Below are positions 34,652 to 45,237 of a stretch of 64,000 nt of DNA, in pieces; the first letter of the stretch is position 1, and each line of letters starts with the position of its first letter. The DNA comes from Fragilaria crotonensis. Its lineage: Eukaryota; Bacillariophyta; Fragilariophyceae; Fragilariales; Fragilariaceae. A program made the position numbers and the translations under genes. The notes below the pieces were generated by a model. The model searched no databases and had not been told where the DNA came from. It saw nothing but the letters and a program-made list of their open reading frames with translations. Location: contig JAKSYS010000130.1 in NCBI GenBank assembly GCA_022925895.1, positions 47,979 to 111,978 of the forward strand. Direction: 5' to 3'.

Positions 34652-35142
34652 GCTCTTGTATGCAGAAGCGACTGTTGTTGCTGTCGGTCTCGTTGCTTCT
34701 GTCGTCGTTGTAGGGCCCTAGGATCTTCGAATAATAAAAAGCAGTTAAATTCATCCAGGATTTACAATGAACAAAGATGTTAGATAACGTTACGGCTCGA
34801 AGGAAAGTATTTAACAAACCCGTAAAAAGCTGTGAAAAACGACATCCCTTTGCTTTCATATGCTGATATCTATATAAATGGTCATTTGCAAAATGGTCTA
34901 GACATCGATGAGGTCATTTTACCCTTTGGTCGCTATTGCATCTCAGATCGCCAGAGGACAAAACCGAAAATATCAATCGGTCATCATTAATTTTTTTGTC
35001 CTACCCGGTAGGACAAAATAATGACCCTCCGTCCGGGGATAAGGTCAAACATCTGCTCGGAGTGTACTATTCCCTTGTCGACTGCATACCAACAAATGGT
35101 GACCAGATCTTGCACATAGACTTAATCAAGTGTCGCACCGTA

Positions 35143-38100
35143 ATGCAATTCGCATCATTCAACCACTCCGAGGCGATGGAACACAGCAAGCCTTCCCGTT
35201 CAGTATTGACGAGCTACGTGAGAAACCTGCAGCAAAGGCTTCCAACAGCTGATGAGAGAGTGGAAGTAACGACATTATCTTGGCGCAAAGCTCGTAGCAC
35301 TCAAGATGATAACCCCTTCGTCTCAGATTCACAGACCAAACGGATCATTGTGGCGCGGGAAAAGGAACTTCAAATACTTAGTGACTGCTATGATCAAGTA
35401 ACCACGATGAACACGACGGAATTGGTAACGCTTCACGGTCCATCAGGAGTTGGAAAGACTGCGCTCGTGCGATCATTCATTAATTCTCTTCCTAAAGGTG
35501 TATTCCACATGGAAGGAAAATTCAATCAGCTTCAATTGCGTGCTCCGTACGCTGCACTTGCTGCTGCATCAGATCAACTCTGTCACCAAATTATGAGGCG
35601 TGAAAACTGCATTGAAATACGCAACAGAATCAGAGCTGTTCTTGGTCCCGACGTGAGTTTGTTGGGAAATCTGGTTCAAACTTTGTTCAATATGACTGGA
35701 GCGGATGACAATACTGGCCACCTCAACGCTGGCAGTGGCGCTCTTATCTTTACTCGATTCAAGCTCATGTTTCGAGCGTTTCTGCGATGTGTGGCATCTC
35801 AGGAAACACCTTTGGTCTTCTTTCTCGACGACTTGCAATGGGCTGATGTTCCTTCGTTGGAGGTATTGAAGACGCTTCTGACCAATGGTCAGTCTCATTG
35901 CATCATGATTGTGTGTGCGTATCGCGAGGGTGATATGACTGCGGATCAGTTGGAACTTTACAACCTTGCTGAGCGAGAAACTACGGACGCGGACGACGAC
36001 TCCGTTAATAGTCAGTTGTCTACTCACAGTTCTCGAATCGCCGACATTGCGATTAATGGCTTGGGTCGTGAACCATTCAATCTGCTTGTATCAGGGACGC
36101 TTGGAACCAACGACCTTCTTACGCAATCGCTGAGTACAGTTCTTTGGAACAAGACTCATGGGAACCCGTTCCACACTTTTAATTTTCTACACATGCTGTA
36201 TCGGAACGGTATGCTCTGGAGAGGGGACGACGGCTTCTGGACTTGGGACGAGGATCGAATTTTGCGAGAAACTAACGTGACGGAAAACCTGGCTGATATG
36301 CTGGCATCAAGAATGCATGATCTTCCTGAGCAGGTGCGATCAATACTGCAAATTGCATCCTTTATTGGGAATGATTTTCCAGCTGCTGCCCTGGTGATGA
36401 TCGTACACGAAGAGCAGGATATGATTGAAATGGAGTACTCGTTCGAACGGCATTCTAAGGAAGTAATTCGCGAGCGTATAGTTGCTGCACTAACGATGGC
36501 CGTTGCCGCAGGCCTGTTAGAGACCATGCCTGGTGTTGATCACTTTAAGTTTGCGCATGACAACATTCAAGAAGTGTTGTATGAGACTCTCATGCCAGAC
36601 GAAATGGAGCGTCTGCTGCTGCACCAGCGAATCGGCATCTTGATATGGGACTCCGTAAAGGGTGTAGCCAAGTCACAGGCTTCTGATTGGCATATATTCT
36701 TGGCGGCGCACAATCTGAATCGAGCTTTCGACCTCATTGATAACACTGGTTCAAGGTGCGACCTGATCGAACTGAACCTTACAGCTGCGAAACAAGCAAT
36801 TGAGAAGGCAGCATTCGACACGGCTGCCGACTTTCTTCGAATTGCAGTATCGCTGGTGCAGAGTGACGATTCATTGTGGGACGATCGCCATGACCTGTGT
36901 ATACATGTGTTTCACTTGGCCGCCGAAACTGAGATGAATGTGGGAATGTTCTCACGTTGCAGCGTTTTGGTAAAGGAGATGCAGGTCCGAGCAAGGTCCA
37001 TTCATGAGTACGCTACAGCATGTGCCGTGGAAATGGATTCCTTATCGCTGCAAAACGACCGAAAAGGTTCTGTTCTGCTTGGATTGAAAGTGCTCAGACA
37101 GCTGGGAGTCAAGTTTCCTCGAAGGATTGGTAGGTTAGCAATCGCTAACGAGATGCTCAAGGTGAAGGCAGCCATGGGTAGAAGGTCAATCCCCGAGTTC
37201 TTGCTCCTCCCTGAAATAGCAGACAAGACTGTGATATTGGCGTTCAGTCTCATGAATGCCATAGCAGTCAATTGTTATTTGGTGGGGGACCTTTACAAAG
37301 CAACGTATGCTATGATCGGCTTGCGGATGATTCGTTTGACGCTCAAGTTCGGTATATCTCCAGTTCATTCCCCTGTTACCTTTGTCGCTTGGGGGTCGAT
37401 AAACTCGTTTTTGGGGAAGTTTGATGTTGCTCTGCAAGCTGAACAACTCGCTTTCGACGTTGTGGAGAAGTATGAAGTAGAGTCTGTTAGGGCATCAGCC
37501 CTTATCTACAGCTATTGCATGACTCATTTTTGGAGGAATGCTCTAGATTCTAGTGCTCGACGCGACGTTCTAAACGCATACCGCATGGCTTTGAGTTATG
37601 GATATGTGGTAGTTGCACAAGCTGGTGTTGTAACCTGGATGGCTTCCGGTTTATACGTTGACGATTCGCTGGCAGAATTGAACTCTCTCACGAGGCGAAT
37701 GGTTCAGCAAATGCGAGACTATCAGATGAATAGCGCATTGATGCCCGTTCTGCCAATTTGGCAAGTTGTAAGTTCGGACTTTCTGATTGCTGCGTGCCAT
37801 TTGCCCTCAACATTATGCTTGATCTAACGTGGACGTTTTAGTTTCTGAACATATGTGGTGACTCAAACAACTCGAATCCTGCGAGTTTGACGGGCGAAGC
37901 TGTCGACGATGAGTTTGCCCGTGCGTCGTATCAAATGGATTCCAAAGTGCCACTTATCAACGCGATGTGCTGTCACTTGATTCTTGGCTTTGTATATGAA
38001 GATTGGCAGACCGTCAAAATCCATTTGCCAATTGTTCAAAAATACGAAAAGGAGGTCGAAGGCTACTTTATCATTGGATTTGTGCTCACCTGGTACGCAG

Positions 38101-38501
38101 CCTGTAATTATGACATTTATGCAACTGATGGGATATGTCGGCATCAAAGGGATGGCCGCCGAGCTCATCGTCGAGTTCAAAAGTGGGCAAGCAGTGGAAC
38201 GACCATGCTCATTGGTCCGAGCACTTTTTTGGAAGCAATGGAGGGCCTTTGTATTAAGAAAGCTCCAGTGGACCAAGTCGAGATAATGTTTGAGAAAGCG
38301 GCGTCTGCGTGCGCTGCCGGACGATGTAGATTATTCGAGGCACTTTCGAACGAACGTCTCGCCAGGTACTTTCATCGCGAAAAGCCTAACCCAACCAAAC
38401 GCTTGAAGTATCTAAAAAGGGCAGCTGAACTGTATAGAAGCTGGGGAGCAGTGGCAAAGGCTGAGTTGCTCGAGAACGTGGCTGACGATGTACAGTTGTG
38501 A
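35143..38501 (+). CDS. AAA (Orc1/AAA_16-like) ATPase with TPR-type C-terminus, 5' end truncated
   Basis: Exons 35,143-37,767 and 37,842-38,501. The intron (GTAAGT...TTTTAG, 74 bp, phase 0, CTAAC branch-like motif at 37,824) joins LPIWQV to FLNICGD. A P-loop GPSGVGKT lies near base 35,440 and a Walker B FFLDDLQWAD near 35,820, as in AAA_16/MalT-type signalling ATPases. The C-terminal half is helical and TPR-like. The reading frame is open upstream through the transposon end to 34,936, and the segment before the first ATG (HLLGVYYSLVDCIPTNGD) resembles the C-lobe of a protein kinase (D-x-x-S-L-G-x-x-x-Y-x-L). The native 5' part was therefore probably removed or displaced by the piggyBac-like insertion. 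A role in signal transduction is inferred from the family. Confidence 0.75.
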
Positions 38502-39819
38502 ACGAAGAGCGTTATGATTTTACAACGATGATAGACCCGGACTCGGTGTCCTGACATAATGTGAAAAGTAGTAATCCATTGCTCTTGTTTAGTTGTTGAC
38601 AGTTTTCCCATGCCACGGCTTGGCAATCTCAACAGGTACGTGGACAGCATCGGCCAGAGACACTCCGTACTTCGGAAAGGGAGCATCACCTCACGATACG
38701 AACCAGCACTCTGGTACAATACCAAGCAACTAAGACACTTGGGGCCACCGGGTTTGGCATCGCTTCAGACATGAAAAAATGTTTTGAAATGTTCACCGGA
38801 GCGTGAGCTTGAACAACGTAGTTGACACTATCCAGCGCTTGTCGAGACTGACATTTCTTGAGAATCGGTTAAATCGTCGAAGCAATTATCGGATTGACGT
38901 ATCTGGAGCAGAGGGAACTTCGATGAAGCGTATTTGGGACGAAAGCCACGTATTGAAATATTCAACCTGAGTTTTGCAAAGTACTGATCGAGTAATGCTA
39001 TTAGCAACACTTTCAAGAGTAGACAGGCAATAGGATGCTCAGTGTCCGTCGTTCCCTATACATCTGAAAATTTCAAAAAGTTCTGTTTGCAGTGCAGAGT
39101 TCCCAAAATGAATTTGGGACAAAGCTACCTGCAAAAGCACCACATTCCATCAAGCTGCCACTCAAATAAGTATCTCTGCATGAATGAATTCATCGTTGTG
39201 ACGACAGTCACTCCTGCGCTTTGTGGCTGCATTTCTGGGAGTCAAGATTGTCGCACTCGACATTGACTGTGTTGATCTTGGTCGAAACGGCATCCACAGT
39301 GACCGTCCAGGGTTGCCGCGGCGAAATGATTATTCCTTTGCGTCACTCACGGTCGAAGAAGGCCTTTTTTCATTTGGAATGTGTTGTCGCCCGCCAGAAA
39401 CAAACACTTGCAACGACCTCAGCATGCATCGTCATCCGAAACATATGCAAGTGATGAAACGGGAATCTGTAATACCATCAATCCCATGTTGACTGGCGGC
39501 AATTCGAATTGTGAAATCAGATATATTTCCATCGTCTCCAGCTCGCTGATGGTGGTCGTTTGCAACGATCATTGAGTCATCATTCCACGCATTTAGGGAT
39601 ACTGAAGTACTGCAGAACTGGGTCGAGTTCTCAGTATTTCAGCATTGCCGCAACAACAAAATGCATTCTCCAATCGCCACTTCAGGTCCCTGATGTTCAT
39701 GTATGACGAGCGAGCCACTCACTATTCGCCATGTTCTATAATGTGATGCTGGAGAACTTGAGTACATCAACTACAGAGGTCAGTCAACTGGGTCATCAAC
39801 ATCTTCTCTAACCCCAAGC
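38502..39819. other. Intergenic, no supported gene
   Basis: An open frame at 39,223-39,492 starts AAFLGVKIVALDIDCVDLG but has no recognisable family. Other short frames conflict with each other. Confidence 0.4.
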
Positions 39820-39970
39820 GGTAATGGGCATGTGACAGTTGTTTGCGAATCGTTGAAAAGCAAGGCAGTGGATGTGAACGAGACGACTGAAGCTGGGGAG
39901 ACTACCGGTAACTCTATGCCAGCCAGCCGGAATGGCCATGCAGCCATGCAGCCATGCATATGTTGTTAGA
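39820..39970 (+). pseudogene. Ankyrin C-terminal relic (Ank1/2-like)
   Basis: Reads SGNGHVTVVCESLKSKAVDV, then a G-E-T-T segment and ASRNGH, closely following the last repeats of Ank1 (IGNGHAKVVRELL, then G-E-T-C and ASRNGY). It ends in a small CAGCCATG repeat and a stop. No other repeats surround it. Confidence 0.7.
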
Positions 39971-41027
39971 GCGTTGAAGCCCACATGAGTGGATTCTTGA
40001 ACCATCCCAGGAGGCGAGAGAGGCGAGACTGCGAGATGCTTCCCCCCCCTTCGGCTATGGACTGGCGTATGCCGAACGCCGCACAGTTGGTTGTTTCTGT
40101 ACAGTACTAAGTACTTCAGTACCGGCTACCGGAGTATGGCACTGGCTGGAGGTGCGTACTCTCTAGTACTACACTGGTAAGCAAAGACTGCTGCCGTTCC
40201 CATATGTACATGCAGTATATGCTTCTGAAAAATGAGACAATGACAACATTCAAGCAACAACATGGAACGTGTGGTCAAGTCATTCAACAGGTTGTCGGAC
40301 ATGGATTCACTGTTTATTTATCAAGAATGCGGCAACGCAAGTACTGATGGGGCATAGTGTCTCTCTGTCATGTCGACGAACGACGCGCGCGCATTTTCGG
40401 TTGATATGGGCCGACTTTGCCGATCCGAGTACCAGAAGATGATGGTTCGTGGAAAAATGTCTGGATCACCGCGAGGTTCAAAAAGCCTTGTTTTCTGTGG
40501 GTGGAGTTTCGCCTCGCAATTTCAGTTGGATTATCTATTCCATCATGACATGACACACTTCGATCAGAACGGATGCCAAGTGTGATTGGCTTCCAACGGA
40601 ACATCAAACATTGAGATGCAGTCCTTGTTGTTGGACCGTTTGGATCGACACACGTGCTCTATTAGCAAATTTTGGAGCAATATTCAAGGACAAAATTGTG
40701 GCGCTGGGGAACTTTCAGTTCAGGTCAACGACAAACGACGATATGGGATCGAGCTCTCTTATCATGATTGTGTTTATGTGAAACGTTTGAGGGAATCAAC
40801 GCATCACACGAAAATCTGAAGATTAGCAACAAGACTCGTCCGTTTCGTCCTTTGTCATGGTCTGTATTTACGAATCGCCCGCAATTCGTTTCTTTGGCAA
40901 TCGTCAAGAAATCACAACAGAAACTCGACAACCAGGCTGTGTGTACAAACGAGACTCTTTCTCTTTTCAATCGACTTCCCTTCTACCATTCTCCAGAAAC
41001 CTTTACGTTCCGCCATCAGTCCTTGAC
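39971..41027. other. Intergenic; 5' flank of Ank3
   Basis: A C-run (40,040) and GTAC palindromes, then the Ank-type 5' flank: GGAATCAACGCATCACACGA near 40,790 corresponds to the conserved motif of the other Ank genes. Confidence 0.4.
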
Positions 41028-44000
41028 ATGATTACACCTGATGAAAATCGTCTGTTGATCTCTGATGCTGGTGAAGGAAACATTGAAAAAGTGTATCAGT
41101 TTTTGCAAAGCAAGGCTGATGATTACAGTCAATATCCGGACGCTGGCGACACCGCCCTCAGCCTGGCATCTGCCTACGGCCTCGTGGACGTTGTATGCGA
41201 GCTATTGAAACATGACAAGGTGGATGTGAATGCCAAAACTAATCATGGCCATACTGCCATCATCCTGGCGAGTATGTACAAGCATGTAGGCGTTGTTCGC
41301 GAGCTCTTGCAACACGGCCAAGTGGATGTGAACGGCGAAACGAACCTTGGCGAAACAGCACTCATGTTTGCCAGTGCCGCTGGTCATGTCGAAGTTGTGG
41401 GCAAGCTATTGAAACATGACAAGGTGGATGCAAACAAGAAAACGAAGCTTGGAAAAACATCACTAATATTGGCGAGTGTGAAGGGCCATACGGCCGTTGT
41501 TTGCAAATTATTGAAGCACGAAAAGGTGGATGTGAATGTTGAATGTAGTATTGGAAACACAGCATTTATGTGGGCGTGTACGGTCGGGCGCTTGGAAGTT
41601 GCTAGCGCGCTGTTGAATCACGTAAGGGTGGATGTGAATGTCATGACCAAAAAAGGTTACTCGGGTTTTGACTTTGCGAGTCAGAAGGGGCATGTCGAAA
41701 TTGTTCGCGAGTTATCGAAACACACCAAAGTCGTTCGTAGTGGATTCTCCCTCATCGTGGCTAGTGATCAGGGTCATTTGGAAATTGTTCGCGAGCTTCT
41801 GAAAGACGACAAGGTGTGTCTGAACGTCAAATGTGGTATCGGAAATACGGCTCTTACCCTGGCGAGTTCAAATGGCCATGTCGATGTCGTTCGCGAGTTA
41901 TTGAAAGACAAGAAGGTGGATGTTAATGTCAGAAATAAAGCAGGTTCCACGGCCCTCAGTATGGCAAGTAAGAAGGGCCATGCTACAATTGTTCGCGAGT
42001 TGTTGACGCGCGATTGGAATGGTATGAATGCAAAAGATAGCACGAATCTCCTGGCAATAATCTTGGCGATTGCAACGGCGTATTTGGAAGTCGTCGGAAA
42101 GTTGTTGAAATATGGGCGTTTGGACGTGAATGCCAAAGATAATGCTGGTCGCACGTCCCTCATTTTGGCGAGTGACAAGGGTCACTACAGGGTTGTTCGC
42201 GATGTATTGAAGCACCAAGCAACAGATGTGAATGCAAAATTTGGCGCCGGCCGCACAGCCCTCATCAATGCGAGTGATGGCGGGAATACTAAAGTTGTTC
42301 GCGAGTTGCTGAAGAGCTCAAGCCTGGACGTGAACGCGAAAGACGATGATGGTTGCACCGCCCTCTGCCTGGCAAGTAGCAAGGGACATGTGAGCACTGT
42401 TCGCGAGTTGTTGAAGGACGCGAGGGTGGATGTGAATTCGAGGAATGAAGATGGTCGCACGTCCCTAATCTTGGCGAGTTTTGGGGGTCATTTGAAGGTT
42501 GTTCGAGAGTTGTTGAAGCACCAGAATGTTGATGCGAATGCCAAGGACGACGATGGCACGACCGCCTTGATCGCGGCAATTCAATGTAACAACTTGAAGC
42601 TTGTTCGCGCGTTCCTGGTGCACGACAAGGTAGATGTTAATGCCCAAAATGACGATGGTCGCACGGTACTGATGCTTGCCAGTTGTGGGGGTCATTTGGC
42701 AGTTGTTCGCGAGTTGTTGAAACATGAGAGGGTGGATGTTAATGCTAGGAATGACGATGGTCGCACATCCCTCATCTTGGCGAGCTTTGGGGGCCATTTG
42801 AAGGTCGTTCGAGAGTTGTTGAAGCACCAGAAGGTTGATGCGAATGCCAAGGACGACGATGGCACGACCGCCTTGACAGCGGCAAGTGAAAGTAACCACC
42901 TGACGCTTGTTCGCGAGTTCCTGTTGCACGATAAGGTGGATGTAAATGCCAGAAATGACGATGGTCGCACAGTCCTGATCCTTGCCAGTTCTTGGGGTCA
43001 TTTATCAGTTGTTCGCGAGTTGTTGAAACACACCGGCGTGGACGTAAATGCCCAAGACGACGATGGTTGCACTGCCCCCAGCGTGGCGACTGCGAAGGAT
43101 CACGTGGACGTCGTTCAGGATTTGTTGAAATATGACAGGGTAGATACGAATATCACAATCGAGGACGGTCGGACGTCCCTCGTTTTGGCGAGTACTTTAG
43201 GTCATTCAAAGGTCGGTCGCGATTTACTGAAGCACAAGGAGGTTGATGTTAACGCCAAGGATGATGACGGCACGACGGCTTTGATTGCTGCTAGTGAAAA
43301 GTGTCATTTGGAGGTCATATGTGAGTTATTGAAACACCGTGAGGTGGATTTGAATGCCAGGAATAACGATGGGTCAACAGCACTGCTCGTTGCCAGTGAT
43401 AACGGTCATGTGGAAGTTGTGAATAAATTATTGACTCGCAGCTGTGATACACCTAGTCAGGCGATTCTGAACCTGAATGACGTAAGTCATGATATTGGTT
43501 CGAGGTTACTGGCGAGGGATCAGCTGGGGGTCGAGGAAATTGAAGGCAGTTACTCCGATCTTCGAAAGGTCCGGGATGATGGGCATGTGGATTGTGTTAC
43601 CCTGTTGCATTCATTCGCAGACGATAAAGTGGATGTGAATGCGAGGAGAGGTGATGGGGCGACATCCCTAATCTTGGCTTGCTGCAAAGGTCATACGATG
43701 GTAGTCGCTGAATTGTTGAAGGCCCATGATGTGGATGTGAATGCAGCAAACTCCGAAGATACCACAGCCCTGATTAGTGCCTGTGCTAGTGGTCATTTTG
43801 AAATCGTTTGCGAGTTGTTGAAACTCGCGTCGGTCAATGGCGATGTCGAAAAGACTGTCGACAACAAAGACACGAGCATTGCGAGCGGAATCAATAGCAG
43901 TACTGATGTTGTCGATTGGGACCTTCTGGAGGGTGAGCATGTCGATGTGCACGTTAGCGAGAGAAGGGGTGACAAGGTACTTCACGCAGCGAGCGTTGAT

Positions 44001-44270
44001 GGAAAGCTGATGGAAGCGAGGCTGCCGGTGAAGCGTCGTGTGTTGGATGTGAATGCCAAGAACGTTGATGGATCGACAGCGCTTCTCGTGGCCTGCGGTA
44101 ATGGTCACTTGAAAATTGTCTGCGAATTGCTACAAAACAAGGACGTGGATGTTAATGCAAAAAATGTTGCCGGTGAGACTAGCTCCACTTTGGCGAGACG
44201 ACATGGACACGCAGACGTTGTTTCAGCTTTGCGCAAACACGAGAATGCTGGTGAGAGTGGTTGCATTTGA
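41028..44270 (+). CDS. Giant ankyrin-repeat protein Ank3, about 1,080 residues
   Basis: Start MITPDENRLLISDAGEGNIE aligns with Ank1, Ank2 and Ank4; the frame stays open a further 57 codons upstream, but that part has no counterpart in the paralogues. About thirty ankyrin repeats follow, more regular than in Ank2. A pair of repeat blocks (42,420-42,700 and 42,745-43,030) is nearly duplicated, pointing to recent in-frame expansion (DGRTSLILASFGGHLKVVRE occurs twice). The non-repeat segment (43,440-43,620) and acidic linker (43,840-43,990) match those of Ank1/Ank2 in position. No enzymatic or membrane part. Confidence 0.88.
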   Translation: MITPDENRLLISDAGEGNIEKVYQFLQSKADDYSQYPDAGDTALSLASAYGLVDVVCELLKHDKVDVNAKTNHGHTAIILASMYKHVGVVRELLQHGQVDVNGETNLGETALMFASAAGHVEVVGKLLKHDKVDANKKTKLGKTSLILASVKGHTAVVCKLLKHEKVDVNVECSIGNTAFMWACTVGRLEVASALLNHVRVDVNVMTKKGYSGFDFASQKGHVEIVRELSKHTKVVRSGFSLIVASDQGHLEIVRELLKDDKVCLNVKCGIGNTALTLASSNGHVDVVRELLKDKKVDVNVRNKAGSTALSMASKKGHATIVRELLTRDWNGMNAKDSTNLLAIILAIATAYLEVVGKLLKYGRLDVNAKDNAGRTSLILASDKGHYRVVRDVLKHQATDVNAKFGAGRTALINASDGGNTKVVRELLKSSSLDVNAKDDDGCTALCLASSKGHVSTVRELLKDARVDVNSRNEDGRTSLILASFGGHLKVVRELLKHQNVDANAKDDDGTTALIAAIQCNNLKLVRAFLVHDKVDVNAQNDDGRTVLMLASCGGHLAVVRELLKHERVDVNARNDDGRTSLILASFGGHLKVVRELLKHQKVDANAKDDDGTTALTAASESNHLTLVREFLLHDKVDVNARNDDGRTVLILASSWGHLSVVRELLKHTGVDVNAQDDDGCTAPSVATAKDHVDVVQDLLKYDRVDTNITIEDGRTSLVLASTLGHSKVGRDLLKHKEVDVNAKDDDGTTALIAASEKCHLEVICELLKHREVDLNARNNDGSTALLVASDNGHVEVVNKLLTRSCDTPSQAILNLNDVSHDIGSRLLARDQLGVEEIEGSYSDLRKVRDDGHVDCVTLLHSFADDKVDVNARRGDGATSLILACCKGHTMVVAELLKAHDVDVNAANSEDTTALISACASGHFEIVCELLKLASVNGDVEKTVDNKDTSIASGINSSTDVVDWDLLEGEHVDVHVSERRGDKVLHAASVDGKLMEARLPVKRRVLDVNAKNVDGSTALLVACGNGHLKIVCELLQNKDVDVNAKNVAGETSSTLARRHGHADVVSALRKHENAGESGCI

Positions 44271-45237
44271 CCATGTCTTAAAAGGCGCGTCACGTTTCGT
44301 CTACCACTCCAGTGTGCTGCTACTTTGACATGGCGAGTCTCCGTTTATGCCCTTGCTGTTTCGAATAAAATATTAGAAAGAGTTGAATGGAATGGGAGTT
44401 CGAATTTGTCTGTTCTGCATTTATCAGTTTTGACTTTGTGAGGCTGTCGAGTCAGGCACAACCGGAAGGAATTGTATAAAATCCATTCCTTACCTGATTG
44501 TCTTGATGTGGGGATCACTACAAAAACGAGCCTGCGTCAACAAACTCCTTCAATGACTAATCTGGTGTTGTCCACTTGTGGCAATTCGAGATAAAGGATC
44601 GACTGTAGGCTTTGGAATTCAAGTTGGAGGTTCTGTACTTTTGGGAGGCTGGGTTACCGATAGCTAACCTAATACGCTGCTGATCTGCGCGGTATGCTGA
44701 CAGGCATTGATTGTGGTGAGGGCAATTGATGATCGATATCTGTGTCATCCTTATAGACTGTGATGTTCAGTAAATCGAACAGATGATGCAGAGAGTGTTA
44801 GGCTTCCAATGGAACGACTCATCCTCGAGGCGATGGAATGCTCTACAACCCTCTCATGGTTGGGCTGTTCGATCGGATCGACACACATATTATAGGGGTT
44901 CGACAAATGACGGTTCGAACTTTGAATCGTGAGAGTATAATAATTCGGATATGACCAAATAGCGTTTGAGGAGTGTAGATCAACGCTTCACACGAAAATC
45001 TGAAAGAAATCGAACGAGTGCACCAACTAGACTCGAACGTATCATTCGTGAGTTTCGATTTGAGAATTGCGTATTCCATCTGATCCTTGTTCGACGGATC
45101 GACCCATTCACAACAGAACTCCCACGAAATAGGCTGGTGCGAACCAACAAGCCCTTAGCCAATCACTGTCGAGACGCTATCTCGACTTGCTAGTCGTGCG
45201 CGTCGTTCGCCTCTGACTTTCGTTCTCAGTGCTTAGC
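44271..45237. other. Intergenic between Ank3 and Ank4
   Basis: The Ank3 3' flank resembles those of Ank1/2 (TTTATGC...TTGCTGTTTCGAATA, then AGTTGAATGGAATGG). The Ank4 5' flank carries GATCAACGCTTCACACGAAA at 44,979 and GATTTGAGAATTG at 45,057. Confidence 0.5.

Larger units (their letters stand above)
32042..34938. mobile_element. E2: internally deleted copy of the two-gene TIR transposon
   Basis: The left end CAATAGCGACCAAAGGGTAA is mirrored at the right by TTACCCTTTGGTCGCTATTG. The same termini bound E1 (48,512-53,880). Shared subterminal sequence includes GTAACGGTCGCGAACACC (left) and AAATGGTC-AGACATC (right). It keeps the start and the very end of gene A, with the core missing, and a nearly complete gene B. 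It sits inside the piggyBac-like element. The best flank comparison, AATCTTAC versus CATCTCAG, matches at five of eight positions, so no clean target duplication. Confidence 0.8.
29724..35003. mobile_element. Candidate piggyBac-like transposon, interrupted by element E2
   Basis: TAGGACAAAAAAA at 29,724 is matched by TTTTTTTGTCCTA ending at 35,003, and further AGGACAAA motifs lie inside both ends. Removing the nested E2 copy (32,042-34,938) leaves about 2.4 kb around one spliced transposase gene, a normal size for a piggyBac element. A TTAA target duplication was not seen, so the limits are tentative. Confidence 0.4.

Noticed and set aside
40857-41027. 57-codon N-terminal extension of Ank3
   Set aside because: Open but not conserved in Ank1, Ank2 or Ank4, whose starts all align to 41,028.
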